Positions 54,096 to 61,953 of a stretch of 64,000 bases of DNA are shown one piece after another; within the stretch, counting starts at the first letter, position 1, and the number at the start of each line of letters is the position of its first letter. The notes under the pieces are model-generated. The model saw nothing but the letters and a program-made list of their open reading frames with translations. It searched no databases and was not told the origin of the DNA. The stretch lies in assembly GCA_027338645.1 (NCBI GenBank), contig DAHWSH010000012.1:41161-105160 (forward strand). The letters run 5' to 3'. The stretch is from JAJZIH01 sp021785265 (GTDB lineage: Bacteria; Pseudomonadota; Gammaproteobacteria; JAKAQQ01). A program made the position numbers and the translations under genes.

Positions 54096-55814
54096 TCAGT
54101 GCGTTCTTAAATAATTTTCAATATCGTGGATCATAGCTGCATCCAGGTATCTGCCGGGCGGCGCCGGGTTTAATAGCTCCTTTTCGGATTTTACCGCCGT
54201 GAGGCTATGACTTAAATCTGGAATATTAAGCAGTGTTGCGTACCGGCGATTTGCGGCTTTCAGCATTCGCCCATTCCATGGGAGCACCTGAATATCCTTC
54301 CCCCCTTGGACAATGAGGACCGGGACATGAATTGACCTCATTAACTGAGCAGGATGAGCGGCAAACTCACTCTTGGCAAGCGGGAGACACCCCGGACAGG
54401 TAAAGAATTCGGCGAGGGGAAAGGCCCCAAGAAAACTCGATGGTAGATGCAGGGTGACCCCTTTGGCGGTGCGAATGGACGTAACCAGTATTTGGGTGTC
54501 CTTACGCAAGCGACCAATCGTATACTGACTTTCGTCAAGGAGTTTGGCCTGGTACACCAACTGCGAAGAGAGAACGGATCCGAGCGGTGCCCCCGGCGAT
54601 TCCAGCAGTACCACCCGCTGGGGATGAATTAAGCCGTGGTTCACGGCGTACAAGCTCACCAGTCCTCCCATGGAGTGCCCCATGAGTATCATCCGACTGC
54701 TGCGCAAATCCCCTTGATTCTGCATCCAGGAAAACCACGCGGCGGCATCCTGGGCATAGCTCTGCAAGGTCAATGGCGGAGAATGCGCTTCGGTAGCTGG
54801 GCTGATACTGGCCTTGTTATAGCGCAACATCGCATAGCCGCCCTTTGCGAGGTCGTAGGCTAACTGCTTGTAGATGAAATCCTGAGGGGCGAGTGGATTA
54901 TTCCCATCCGCATTGGTAGGTCCACTGCCTGGAATCAGAAGGATGGCCCCCCGTAAAGGTCTGTTCCGAGGAAGGGTCAATGTTCCTGCCATATCACGAC
55001 CCAGCAGGGTCAGATGAGTGTGCAAGACAGAAACATTCTTGGTATTCGCCGTGGAAAACAACGGTAAAGGACCCGGTTTGTGGTCATTTTGCGCCGTTGT
55101 GCGAGGCATGCCGCGTCGCGTGATCGAGAGCATCCCTTGGTCCATGGCGAGCAGAAAATGATGCGCCGGCGTGCACCAGAGAGTGACTGAGACAATGGGT
55201 CTTCCGCTTTTCAGCAATCGAAGGGCTATCGGCACCGCGAGAACCCGCTGTCCCCCAGCCTTCCAGATCTCCGTCTTTCCGGGCTGGAGGACACCCCGTA
55301 GCCAGAGACCGTGCGAAGGGTAGAGCACGCGTTCCGTCTGAGGATGATCGCCGTTTAGGCCGTAGAGCATGGCCTGAAAGCCGTTCAATAAGTTGTTTCC
55401 CAGCAGATACACTTCCGGTGTCGATCCATTAATCCGATAGTGCAGAGGCACGACGCGGCCATTTGTGCGCAAAGACCCAGAGATTTTACGGCCTTGCACG
55501 CGCACGTTTAATTGAAAAGCGCCGCCTCCTGGCAGACTTTCTTCCTGTCGGTAATCAAGCGCGCTGCCGTTCGGGCGGGTGTGTAGTCGACTTTTCAGAT
55601 TTGCCAATAGTTCCGCACCCTGCTTGATGACCGTGCTCGCATCCAGAATCCAACCTTGACGGGTGGCACTTTGGGATAGTGACATCTGTCCATGCATTGA
55701 CACGTTCGGCGCCTCCATTTGAAAGTTCCATTGGTGTGAGGCACCGGCGCAGGCGATAGTCGGGACGATCAGACTCAAGAAGAATGCGGATTTCAACAAG
55801 CGATTTGTCAGCAT
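54096..55814 (-). CDS. Secreted alpha/beta hydrolase
   Basis: A 572-residue exported protein. The signal peptide is about 1-24 (FFLSLIVPTIACAGA), then comes a domain of about 240 residues that I do not recognise. A C-terminal alpha/beta hydrolase follows with an oxyanion-side ILLIPGSGPTNADG, nucleophile Ser in LMGHSMGGL, Asp in VQGGKDIQVLP and His in PDLSHSLT. Esterase or peptidase activity is likely, and the substrate is unknown. AGGAGGAG precedes the ATG. Its base composition is less GC-rich than the flanking core genes, which fits horizontal acquisition. It has a strong promoter with a long leader. Confidence 0.85.
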   Translation of the reverse strand: MLTNRLLKSAFFLSLIVPTIACAGASHQWNFQMEAPNVSMHGQMSLSQSATRQGWILDASTVIKQGAELLANLKSRLHTRPNGSALDYRQEESLPGGGAFQLNVRVQGRKISGSLRTNGRVVPLHYRINGSTPEVYLLGNNLLNGFQAMLYGLNGDHPQTERVLYPSHGLWLRGVLQPGKTEIWKAGGQRVLAVPIALRLLKSGRPIVSVTLWCTPAHHFLLAMDQGMLSITRRGMPRTTAQNDHKPGPLPLFSTANTKNVSVLHTHLTLLGRDMAGTLTLPRNRPLRGAILLIPGSGPTNADGNNPLAPQDFIYKQLAYDLAKGGYAMLRYNKASISPATEAHSPPLTLQSYAQDAAAWFSWMQNQGDLRSSRMILMGHSMGGLVSLYAVNHGLIHPQRVVLLESPGAPLGSVLSSQLVYQAKLLDESQYTIGRLRKDTQILVTSIRTAKGVTLHLPSSFLGAFPLAEFFTCPGCLPLAKSEFAAHPAQLMRSIHVPVLIVQGGKDIQVLPWNGRMLKAANRRYATLLNIPDLSHSLTAVKSEKELLNPAPPGRYLDAAMIHDIENYLRTH

Positions 55815-56223
55815 GAGAGCTCCTCCTATCAGATTTCCAACGGGCGGTTCTTTGGCACCTAAACGGAAGACTGCAGATCACGGATATGCGCAACTTCTGC
55901 AAGGACTCGACGAGATGACTGGTGGGGTAGCGTCCCTCGGGCCATGGTTTTCGGCTCGTTGGGTGTTTTACATACGCACCCCAATCTTTGCCAGTTTCGC
56001 GCCACAGTTTTCACTAAAGGTTCAGATGTTATTTAGAAGTATATCTAAATATCTAAGTACAGTCAAGTCTCTCACCTTGCCAAAGGATCTTGCTGTTTCA
56101 TCGGGGCAGGCGGGGATTGATTCGAACTGTACTGGACACTTTTTTGTTGGGATCCTGCTTGGACCTGAGCCTTGAGCTAGAATAACCCGTGCCTGCGGTC
56201 CTCGATTCCGAGAGATCCTGGTT
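55815..56223. other. Hydrolase leader and tRNA-His upstream region
   Basis: About 410 bp without a confident gene. It holds the 217-nt leader implied by the minus-strand promoter at 56038-56066. The leader contains a 28-codon frame starting ATGGCCCGAGGG on the minus strand, without a ribosome site. On the plus strand a -10-like TAGAAT (56178-56183) lies 41 bases before tRNA-His. Confidence 0.5.
56032..56066 (-). promoter_or_regulatory. Near-consensus promoter with operator-like dyad
   Basis: On the minus strand TTGACT (56066-56061), a spacer of exactly 17 bp and TATACT (56043-56038), 5 of 6 matches each. The -10 box is flanked by a perfect inverted repeat, TTTAGA (56032-56037) and TCTAAA (56044-56049). 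In addition ATATCTAA occurs twice in tandem at 56041-56056. This is the arrangement of a repressed promoter. It points toward the alpha/beta hydrolase. The regulator is unknown. Confidence 0.75.
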
Positions 56224-56224
56224 G

Positions 56225-56301
56225 GTGGACGTAGCTCAGCTGGTTAGAGTCCCGGATTGTGGATCCGGTTGTCGTGGGTTCAAATCCCACCGTCCACCCC
56301 A
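56225..56301 (+). tRNA. tRNA-His (GTG)
   Basis: Acceptor GTGGACG/CGTCCAC, discriminator C with a G at 56224 able to form the His-specific G-1:C73 pair. The anticodon stem CCGGA/TCCGG surrounds TTGTGGA (anticodon GTG at 56259-56261). The T-arm has GTGGGTTCAAATCCCAC, and CCA is encoded. Confidence 0.96.
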
Positions 56302-56814
56302 ATCTTCCCTGGCCTGTTCCGTCAAAAAATCTAAGGGCCGTAGTCCGTCGGGTAAACTCGTGATCCGGTGCCGAGCGAGCGTCCGGAGCCATGTTTTTTC
56401 CGCCCGGCTAAAAGAAGTGTCGTCTAAACCAGTCGACAAGGTTTGCGACAGGCGAGGAATCAAGTGGTTCCAGGAAAGAAGGATGACCCGCCTCGGTCCG
56501 TCCTACCCCCACGGGGAGAATGGACTCGTGGTCAGGCGTTGGAGCCTTGGATGACGAAGAATGTGGATAGAAAGTCACAGCGAGCCTCTCGAGAATGATG
56601 ACGAGGCGGTCGATACGGCGGGAAGATAGTGTAAAAGTTATTGAAATAGTGATGTAATTTGCAGTACTGAAATAATCAAGGAGTGAAAACTAATCGGCCG
56701 GTCATCCCCTCACTACGGGGGGATTAGGGCACTGGTCGGGTCGTTTGTTTTACAATCACACTTGGCAATGACGTTGCCGATGTCCTCACTTAGGGATAAA
56801 GGGAAAGACGGCGT
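56302..56814. other. 513 bp without a supported gene
   Basis: Between tRNA-His and tRNA-Lys no frame resembles a protein. The 3' half is AT-rich. It contains a small hairpin (ATCCCC with GGGGGGAT, 56704-56724), a -10-like TACAAT (56751-56756) with no clear -35, and a short inverted repeat GGCAA-TGACG-TTGCC close to 56764-56778, just before the tRNA. Confidence 0.5.
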
Positions 56815-56890
<76 letters not shown>

Positions 56891-56909
56891 ACTTGGTAGG
56901 TGAAAGACC

Positions 56910-57479
56910 ATGACCGTGACCGCTTTAGATCCCAACACTGCCCTGGTCATCGTTGACCTGCAAAAGGGGATTGTCTCCTACCCGACTGCGCACCCGGCGA
57001 CCGATGTCGTGCAGAACGCCAGACGACTGGCGCAAGCCTTCCGGACTCATGCGCTGCCGGTTGTTCTCGTCAACGTGGTTGGTGGTGCACCCGGCCGGGT
57101 AGAGCAGGCACGTTCCTCGGTAGAGCGCCCACCGGACTGGGCCGAGCTCGTGCCGGAGCTGGATCTTCAAACTCGAGACCATCGGATCTCGAAGAAGACA
57201 TGGGGCGCATTTACCCAGACCGGTCTTGAGCAGTACCTCCGTGAGCGGGGCGTGACACAAATCGTTCTGGCCGGGATCTCGACCAGCATTGGTGTCGAGT
57301 CCACGGCCCGTCAGGCCCATGAGCTCGGCTTCCACGTCACGTTGGCGACGGATGCCATGACCGATCTCCACCCAGACGCCCATCACAACAGCGTTACGCG
57401 GATTTTCCCGAGACTGGGAGAGACGGGTAGCACGCAAGAGATTCTCAACCGGCTCGACCAGACCCGTCCCCATCCGTGA
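56910..57479 (+). CDS. Isochorismatase-family hydrolase
   Basis: A 189-residue cysteine-hydrolase-fold protein. The catalytic Asp is in ALVIVDLQKGI and the Lys is in ISKKTWGAF. The usual nucleophile position reads GISTSIGVESTARQAHELGF, with Gly where amidohydrolases of the family have Cys. True isochorismatases (EntB, PhzD) also lack this Cys, so a vinyl-ether or other non-amide hydrolysis is possible. It begins 19 bases after tRNA-Lys, leaving no room for a promoter between them. Its stop overlaps the GTG of the following efflux pump by 4 bp. Confidence 0.87.
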   Translation: MTVTALDPNTALVIVDLQKGIVSYPTAHPATDVVQNARRLAQAFRTHALPVVLVNVVGGAPGRVEQARSSVERPPDWAELVPELDLQTRDHRISKKTWGAFTQTGLEQYLRERGVTQIVLAGISTSIGVESTARQAHELGFHVTLATDAMTDLHPDAHHNSVTRIFPRLGETGSTQEILNRLDQTRPHP

Positions 57480-59413
57480 GGAAGAACATTCGACATCGGA
57501 CGGGATTGTTCGGAAATTCAGGAGCCAAGGCCAGCGTGGCCCCATCGTCCCCAGGGGATTCCTACAAGTGGGTGGCCCTCTCCAATACCACCCTGGGGAT
57601 GCTCATGGCGACGATCGATGCCTCGATCGTCCTGATTTCGCTGCCTGCCATTTTCCGAGGCATCCACCTCAACCCGCTGACTCCCGGAAACAGTGGCTGC
57701 CTGCTTTGGCTGCTCATGGGGTACATGGTGGTGAGTGCGGTCCTCGTCGTGACCTTTGGACGCATCGGCGACATGTGGGGCCGGGTCCGCATGTACAACC
57801 TGGGTTTTTTGATCTTCACCGTGGGATCACTGGGCGCTTCGCTGGTCTACTTTCGGGGAACTGCGGCAGCCGATACCCTGATTGTCATGAGGCTGGTTCA
57901 GGGTGTAGGAGGAGCCATGCTCATGGCGAACTCGGCTGCGATCCTGACCGATGCTTTTCCACCCCACGAGCGGGGTATGGCGCTCGGTATCAACTCCGTG
58001 GCCGCCATCGCCGGTTCTTTTATCGGGCTCGTGGCCGGGGGACTGCTCGCCGCTGTCGATTGGCACCTGATTTTCGATGTGACGGTTCCCATCGGTCTTT
58101 TTGGAACCGTCTGGGCCTACCGTAAGCTGAGAGAGACCGGGACGGTCGAAGGGGCACGGATCGATTGGGTGGGCAACCTCCTGTTCGCTATCGGCCTGGT
58201 CGCCCTGCTCCTCGGCATGACCTACGCCCTTCAACCCTATGGAACGAGTCCCATGGGCTGGGAAAATCCCGCCGTATTGGCCGCACTCGCCGGGGGATTG
58301 ATCCTGCTTGGGATCTTTGTTCTCTACGAGCTTTCCGCGGATCAGCCCATGCTGGATGTCCGGCTGTTTCGCAACAGAGCCTTTGCCGCAGGCAACATTG
58401 CTGGACTTCTGGCGTCGATCGGTCGCGGCGGGCTCATGTTCATGCTCGTCATCTGGCTCCAGGCTATCTGGCTGCCCCTGCATGGCTACCGTTTCTCGGA
58501 GACTCCTCTCTGGGCCGGCATTTACATGCTGCCCCTGACATTGGGTTTCCTGGTTGCGGGACCCGTTTCGGGACACCTCTCGGATCGCTTCGGAGCCCGC
58601 CCCTTTGCCACCGGGGGCATGATTGCCGCCTCGATCACCTTTCTCCTGTTCACCCTCCTTCCGGCAGACTTCAACTATCTCGACTTTGCGCTGCTGCTTT
58701 TGGCCAATGGATTGGCGATGGGCCTTTTCGCCTCACCCAATGCCGCAGGGATCATGAATGCCGTGGCGGCCAACCGCCGGGGTCAGGCCTCCGGCGTGCG
58801 CGCCACCTTCCAGAACTCTGGCATGACCCTCTCGATTGGCCTCTTTTTTTCGATCATGGTGGCCGGGATGGTCCAGAGCTTGCCTCGCTCGCTCCTCAAG
58901 GGACTCGTGGTCGAAGGAGTGCCACTTGGACAAGCCCACGCCGTCGCTCATCTGCCCCCCGTCTCGGTTCTGTTCGCCGCTTTTTTGGGCTACAACCCCA
59001 TGAAGACCCTGCTGGGACCTACGCTCCGTACCTTACCCGTCCGTGCGGCGCAGACACTTGTCTCTCAGGGATTTTTCTCCCGGATGCTTGCCAAGCCCTT
59101 TCTCGGCGGGCTCGAGATCATCTTCGATTTTGCCGCCGTGATGTGCCTGATTGCGGCTGGAGCCTCCTGGATGCGCGGTGCCGCAGTTCGGCAGTCCATT
59201 CACCCGGGGCACGAGCAGTCCGGTGTTTCGGGAGGTCGGAAGAATGGCGTGCCGGAATCGTGGGCTCTTCCGATATCAAAAGTAGTCCCGGCCGATACGC
59301 CAGCCCAGATAAAGGCCGAGCACGGATCCCACAGAGGAGACGAAGAATGCCAGAACGATGCCTCCAGAGGAGGCCATCCACCAGCCGAGCAGGCCGCCGA
59401 TGGTCGTTCCTGA
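57476..59413 (+). CDS. DHA2-family (EmrB/QacA-like) MFS transporter
   Basis: A 645-residue drug:proton antiporter type protein with about 14 membrane helices. Signatures are LGMLMATIDASIVLISLPAI, FGRIGDMWGRVRMYNLGF (motif A), RLVQGVGGAMLMANSAAILTDAF and GLVAGGLLAAVDWHLIFDV (motif C region). It starts with GTG in the stop of the isochorismatase gene. The last 50 or so residues (from about 59276) are hydrophilic, unlike the family, and lie antisense to a small membrane protein gene. The tail may reflect a lost stop codon. Its likely job is efflux of a toxic compound. Confidence 0.9.
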   Translation: MRKNIRHRTGLFGNSGAKASVAPSSPGDSYKWVALSNTTLGMLMATIDASIVLISLPAIFRGIHLNPLTPGNSGCLLWLLMGYMVVSAVLVVTFGRIGDMWGRVRMYNLGFLIFTVGSLGASLVYFRGTAAADTLIVMRLVQGVGGAMLMANSAAILTDAFPPHERGMALGINSVAAIAGSFIGLVAGGLLAAVDWHLIFDVTVPIGLFGTVWAYRKLRETGTVEGARIDWVGNLLFAIGLVALLLGMTYALQPYGTSPMGWENPAVLAALAGGLILLGIFVLYELSADQPMLDVRLFRNRAFAAGNIAGLLASIGRGGLMFMLVIWLQAIWLPLHGYRFSETPLWAGIYMLPLTLGFLVAGPVSGHLSDRFGARPFATGGMIAASITFLLFTLLPADFNYLDFALLLLANGLAMGLFASPNAAGIMNAVAANRRGQASGVRATFQNSGMTLSIGLFFSIMVAGMVQSLPRSLLKGLVVEGVPLGQAHAVAHLPPVSVLFAAFLGYNPMKTLLGPTLRTLPVRAAQTLVSQGFFSRMLAKPFLGGLEIIFDFAAVMCLIAAGASWMRGAAVRQSIHPGHEQSGVSGGRKNGVPESWALPISKVVPADTPAQIKAEHGSHRGDEECQNDASRGGHPPAEQAADGRS

Positions 59414-59434
59414 AAACATCAGCAGCCGGTGCAT
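59276..59434 (-). CDS. Small two-helix membrane protein
   Basis: A 52-residue protein, MHRLLMFSG then two hydrophobic, glycine-rich segments (TIGGLLGWWMASSGG, LAFFVSSVGSVLGLYLGW) and a charged end. It resembles small uncharacterised membrane proteins of Proteobacteria. The hydrophobic pattern is far better than chance for an antisense frame. It overlaps the 3' end of the DHA2 gene on the other strand by 138 bp. The frame extends to an ATG at 59497. Neither start has a good ribosome site. Confidence 0.55.
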   Translation of the reverse strand: MHRLLMFSGTTIGGLLGWWMASSGGIVLAFFVSSVGSVLGLYLGWRIGRDYF

Positions 59435-59603
59435 GGAAAATCTGCCGTAACGGTCCAGATGCGCAAGAGAGACCCCGTACCCGAAACCCGGGGCCATTGT
59501 AAAACGATCCGGGCCGGGTTTGAGGGTCGGTTTCTGCTGCCCCTTGACCCTCCCGTGACGTCAGGGTCGATCATCCTCCCCGTGTTGAGCCAGAGGCCGA
59601 ACG

Positions 59604-60056
59604 ATGAACGATTCCCTGCCAGCTGAGATTTATCCCATGCCATTTTTTGCCCTGCTCGTGGCGGATTCTCCAGTCGATCTGGCCACCTGGTATGTGGACG
59701 CCCTGGGTTTTTTCCGTCTCTTTGAGACAGCCGGGTTTTCCCACCTGAGGCGGCATAAGTATCAGGATATCCTGGTGACACCGGCAGGTCTCGAACGGGT
59801 GCCAACCACGGGAGGACCCTATGTCTATCTGGATGCGGATGGGGAACTCGAAACCCTGGCCGCGCACCTCCGGGATTTTCCTCGATCTGGCAGCATGGGG
59901 GTATCCGGACCGGTTCAGACTCCCTGGAATACCTGTGAACTCCGCATCACGGATCCGGTCGGGCACCGACTGGTCATGACTTCTCGACCAGCGAATCCGG
60001 ACCCCGAGATTGCGGAACGGACCCGGGCGATGCTCAAAGCGACCTCAAAAACATGA
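59604..60056 (+). CDS. VOC (glyoxalase/bleomycin-resistance fold) protein
   Basis: A 150-residue protein with the beta-alpha-beta-beta-beta pattern of the vicinal oxygen chelate fold (FFALLVADSPVDLATWYVDALGFFRLFE, CELRITDPVGHRLVM). Members bind metal for isomerase, dioxygenase or resistance reactions, or simply bind drugs. The usual acidic end of the second module is not clear here, so a binding role is possible. Its stop overlaps the start of the MerR-type regulator (ATGA), which suggests regulator and effector act on the same compound. Confidence 0.8.
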   Translation: MNDSLPAEIYPMPFFALLVADSPVDLATWYVDALGFFRLFETAGFSHLRRHKYQDILVTPAGLERVPTTGGPYVYLDADGELETLAAHLRDFPRSGSMGVSGPVQTPWNTCELRITDPVGHRLVMTSRPANPDPEIAERTRAMLKATSKT

Positions 60057-60859
60057 GCCGATCCACGAACAAGCCCCGCTCCCGCGATCCGGTCCGTTTC
60101 TACCGGATCCGGGAGGTGGCTCGCCTGAGCGGGGTCACCGTGCGCACGCTACATTACTACGATGAATGCGGCCTGCTCGTGCCCCGAGCACGTTCGGCGA
60201 AAGGTTATCGCCTGTATTCAGGGGCTGAAATCCTGAAACTTCAGGAAATCCTGGCGCAACGTGCACTGGGATTTTCGCTGGAAGCTATTCGTCAGTCCTT
60301 TGAGAACCCCGGTGCCGACCGGCGGGACGCGCTTCGCGAGCTCAGGCGTGAACTTCTTGAGCGTCTCCGGCAAAACGAGCGGATGCTGGCTGCCATCGAC
60401 CACAGGCTGGCCCTCATGGAAGACCCGTTGTCTGAGACGGCTGACGAGCCGGATTGGAGCCGGCTCTTCGATGGGTTCGAGCCCGAGCGTTACGAAGCGG
60501 AGGCCCGGATGCGGTGGGGTGGAACCCGGGCCTGGAAGATTGCCCAGGACCGGATCCGTCGGTACGGTGAGACGGACTGGCGTGCTCTCAAGGCCGAGCA
60601 GGCTCAGATTCTCTCGGAACTTGCCGCAACCCGGGAAAAGGGATTGCCACCGTCAAGCCCGGAGGCGATGGCGGTCGCGGAACGCCACCGGCTATTCATC
60701 GACCGCTGGTTTTATCCCTGTGACCCCAAGATGCATGTCGGGCTTGCCGACCTCTACGAAAGGGATGCCCGGTTCGCTGCCACCATCAACCGATGGGGAG
60801 ACAACCTCTCTTCGTACCTCTCGGCATCGATCCGTAACAATGCTCGCCCTCCGCGCTAA
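60053..60859 (+). CDS. MerR-family regulator with TipAS-like domain
   Basis: A 268-residue regulator. The N-terminal winged helix is typical MerR (YRIREVARLSGVTVRTLHYYDECGLLVPRARSAKGYRLY), followed by a dimerisation coiled coil. A C-terminal TipAS-type antibiotic-recognition domain follows (RRYGETDWRALKAEQAQILSEL, HRLFIDRWFYPCDPKMHVGLADLYERD). TipA-like proteins bind thiopeptides and other cyclic peptides and activate efflux genes. Neighbouring candidates for its target are the VOC gene it overlaps and the DHA2 pump. Confidence 0.9.
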   Translation: MSRSTNKPRSRDPVRFYRIREVARLSGVTVRTLHYYDECGLLVPRARSAKGYRLYSGAEILKLQEILAQRALGFSLEAIRQSFENPGADRRDALRELRRELLERLRQNERMLAAIDHRLALMEDPLSETADEPDWSRLFDGFEPERYEAEARMRWGGTRAWKIAQDRIRRYGETDWRALKAEQAQILSELAATREKGLPPSSPEAMAVAERHRLFIDRWFYPCDPKMHVGLADLYERDARFAATINRWGDNLSSYLSASIRNNARPPR

Positions 60860-60880
60860 AGCCGGGTTCGTGGACTTCCC

Positions 60881-61948
60881 TCATTTCCATGCGACTGCCG
60901 TGATGGCCTCAGCGACCTCGGGATCTCCGAATGCCGCTGCATCGGCCAGCCGGGCGGCCTTTTGTGCTGCGCGGTCCAGGTGGGGCTTGCGATTTTCCCG
61001 GAGATCGATTCCGAGCCGGATCGCGAGACTGTGGCGGAACATTTCACGGGCTTCGAGGGGAGAGGGAAGCAGGCGGATCCCTTGAAACCCGGCTTCATGC
61101 AGTAGCTGTTTTAGGGATTCGGGGGTAAAGAGGACGAGGTGGCGCGGGGGCTCGAGTCCCCGCCAGTCGCCTCCCCAATAGGCATGACCGGCCCCCTTGA
61201 GGTTCGGGGTCTGGATCCACAGCCGCCCCCCCGGCCGGAGCAGGGCGAGGCATTCCCGAAGGAGGGCCAAAGGATCATGGAGATGCTCGATGACGTGAGC
61301 CAGGGTCAGTTGATCGTAATGTTCGTGAGGTAGAGCAGGATGGGGCAGGCTGCCCGTGTGGACCCTGCAGCCGTGCGCACGGGCCAGGGCGGTCGCTTGG
61401 GGGTCAGGCTCGAGTCCCGTGGCCTCGTATCCCAGGTTTTTGGCCATGACGAGGAAAGCACCGTTCCCGCTCCCGACATCGAGAACCTGTGCCGTCGGGT
61501 TTCCGGGAGCCGGCAGGTGACGAACCCGGTTCAGGATCTGTCGCTGCCGCTTGCGGGTGAGGATCCGGCGGGCCACGGGGAGTGGGAGTGCGGGATTCAG
61601 TCGGTAGCCCAACTCATGGTTGAGGATCGCATGGGTCGCCTGGAGCTTGATGCCCTGGAGGATTCCCGGACGTGCCAGTCGGATTGCAGCTTCAGAGACC
61701 GAATGGGTGAGGTAGCTGGAATAGGCGCGAGGGATGCTCGCCGGATCCGGACGGGGATCGAGCCAGCCCGCACCGCACGCATGACACTGCCAGAGGATCC
61801 ACCGGCCTGGTGCGCCGAAAAGCGGGTCGTTGAGATTGCCGTGCATCCGTGTCCGCTGCCGGGATCCACAGATCGGGCACGTCGGACAGGATTCCAGTTC
61901 CGCTTCCGGCCAGGCCGGTTTAAGAGTTTCGGCCGGTGGGGTAACCAT
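60881..61948 (-). CDS. Class I SAM-dependent methyltransferase
   Basis: A 355-residue protein. The N-terminus carries a four-Cys zinc ribbon-like element (CPTCPICGS with WQCHACGAGW), then a helical spacer and a Rossmann methyltransferase (VLDVGSGNGAFLVMAK, GLEPDPQATALARAHG, LAHVIEHLHDPLALLRECLALLRPGG). This architecture recurs in glycan- and lipid-associated methyltransferases, but no substrate can be named. It lies five bases after the ClC gene on the same strand and is probably cotranscribed. Confidence 0.85.
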   Translation of the reverse strand: MVTPPAETLKPAWPEAELESCPTCPICGSRQRTRMHGNLNDPLFGAPGRWILWQCHACGAGWLDPRPDPASIPRAYSSYLTHSVSEAAIRLARPGILQGIKLQATHAILNHELGYRLNPALPLPVARRILTRKRQRQILNRVRHLPAPGNPTAQVLDVGSGNGAFLVMAKNLGYEATGLEPDPQATALARAHGCRVHTGSLPHPALPHEHYDQLTLAHVIEHLHDPLALLRECLALLRPGGRLWIQTPNLKGAGHAYWGGDWRGLEPPRHLVLFTPESLKQLLHEAGFQGIRLLPSPLEAREMFRHSLAIRLGIDLRENRKPHLDRAAQKAARLADAAAFGDPEVAEAITAVAWK

Positions 61949-61953
61949 GCCGT

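Noticed and set aside
58165..59502. A 445-codon frame overlapping the DHA2 pump
   Set aside because: It is the +1 shadow of a membrane protein gene with well-supported motifs.
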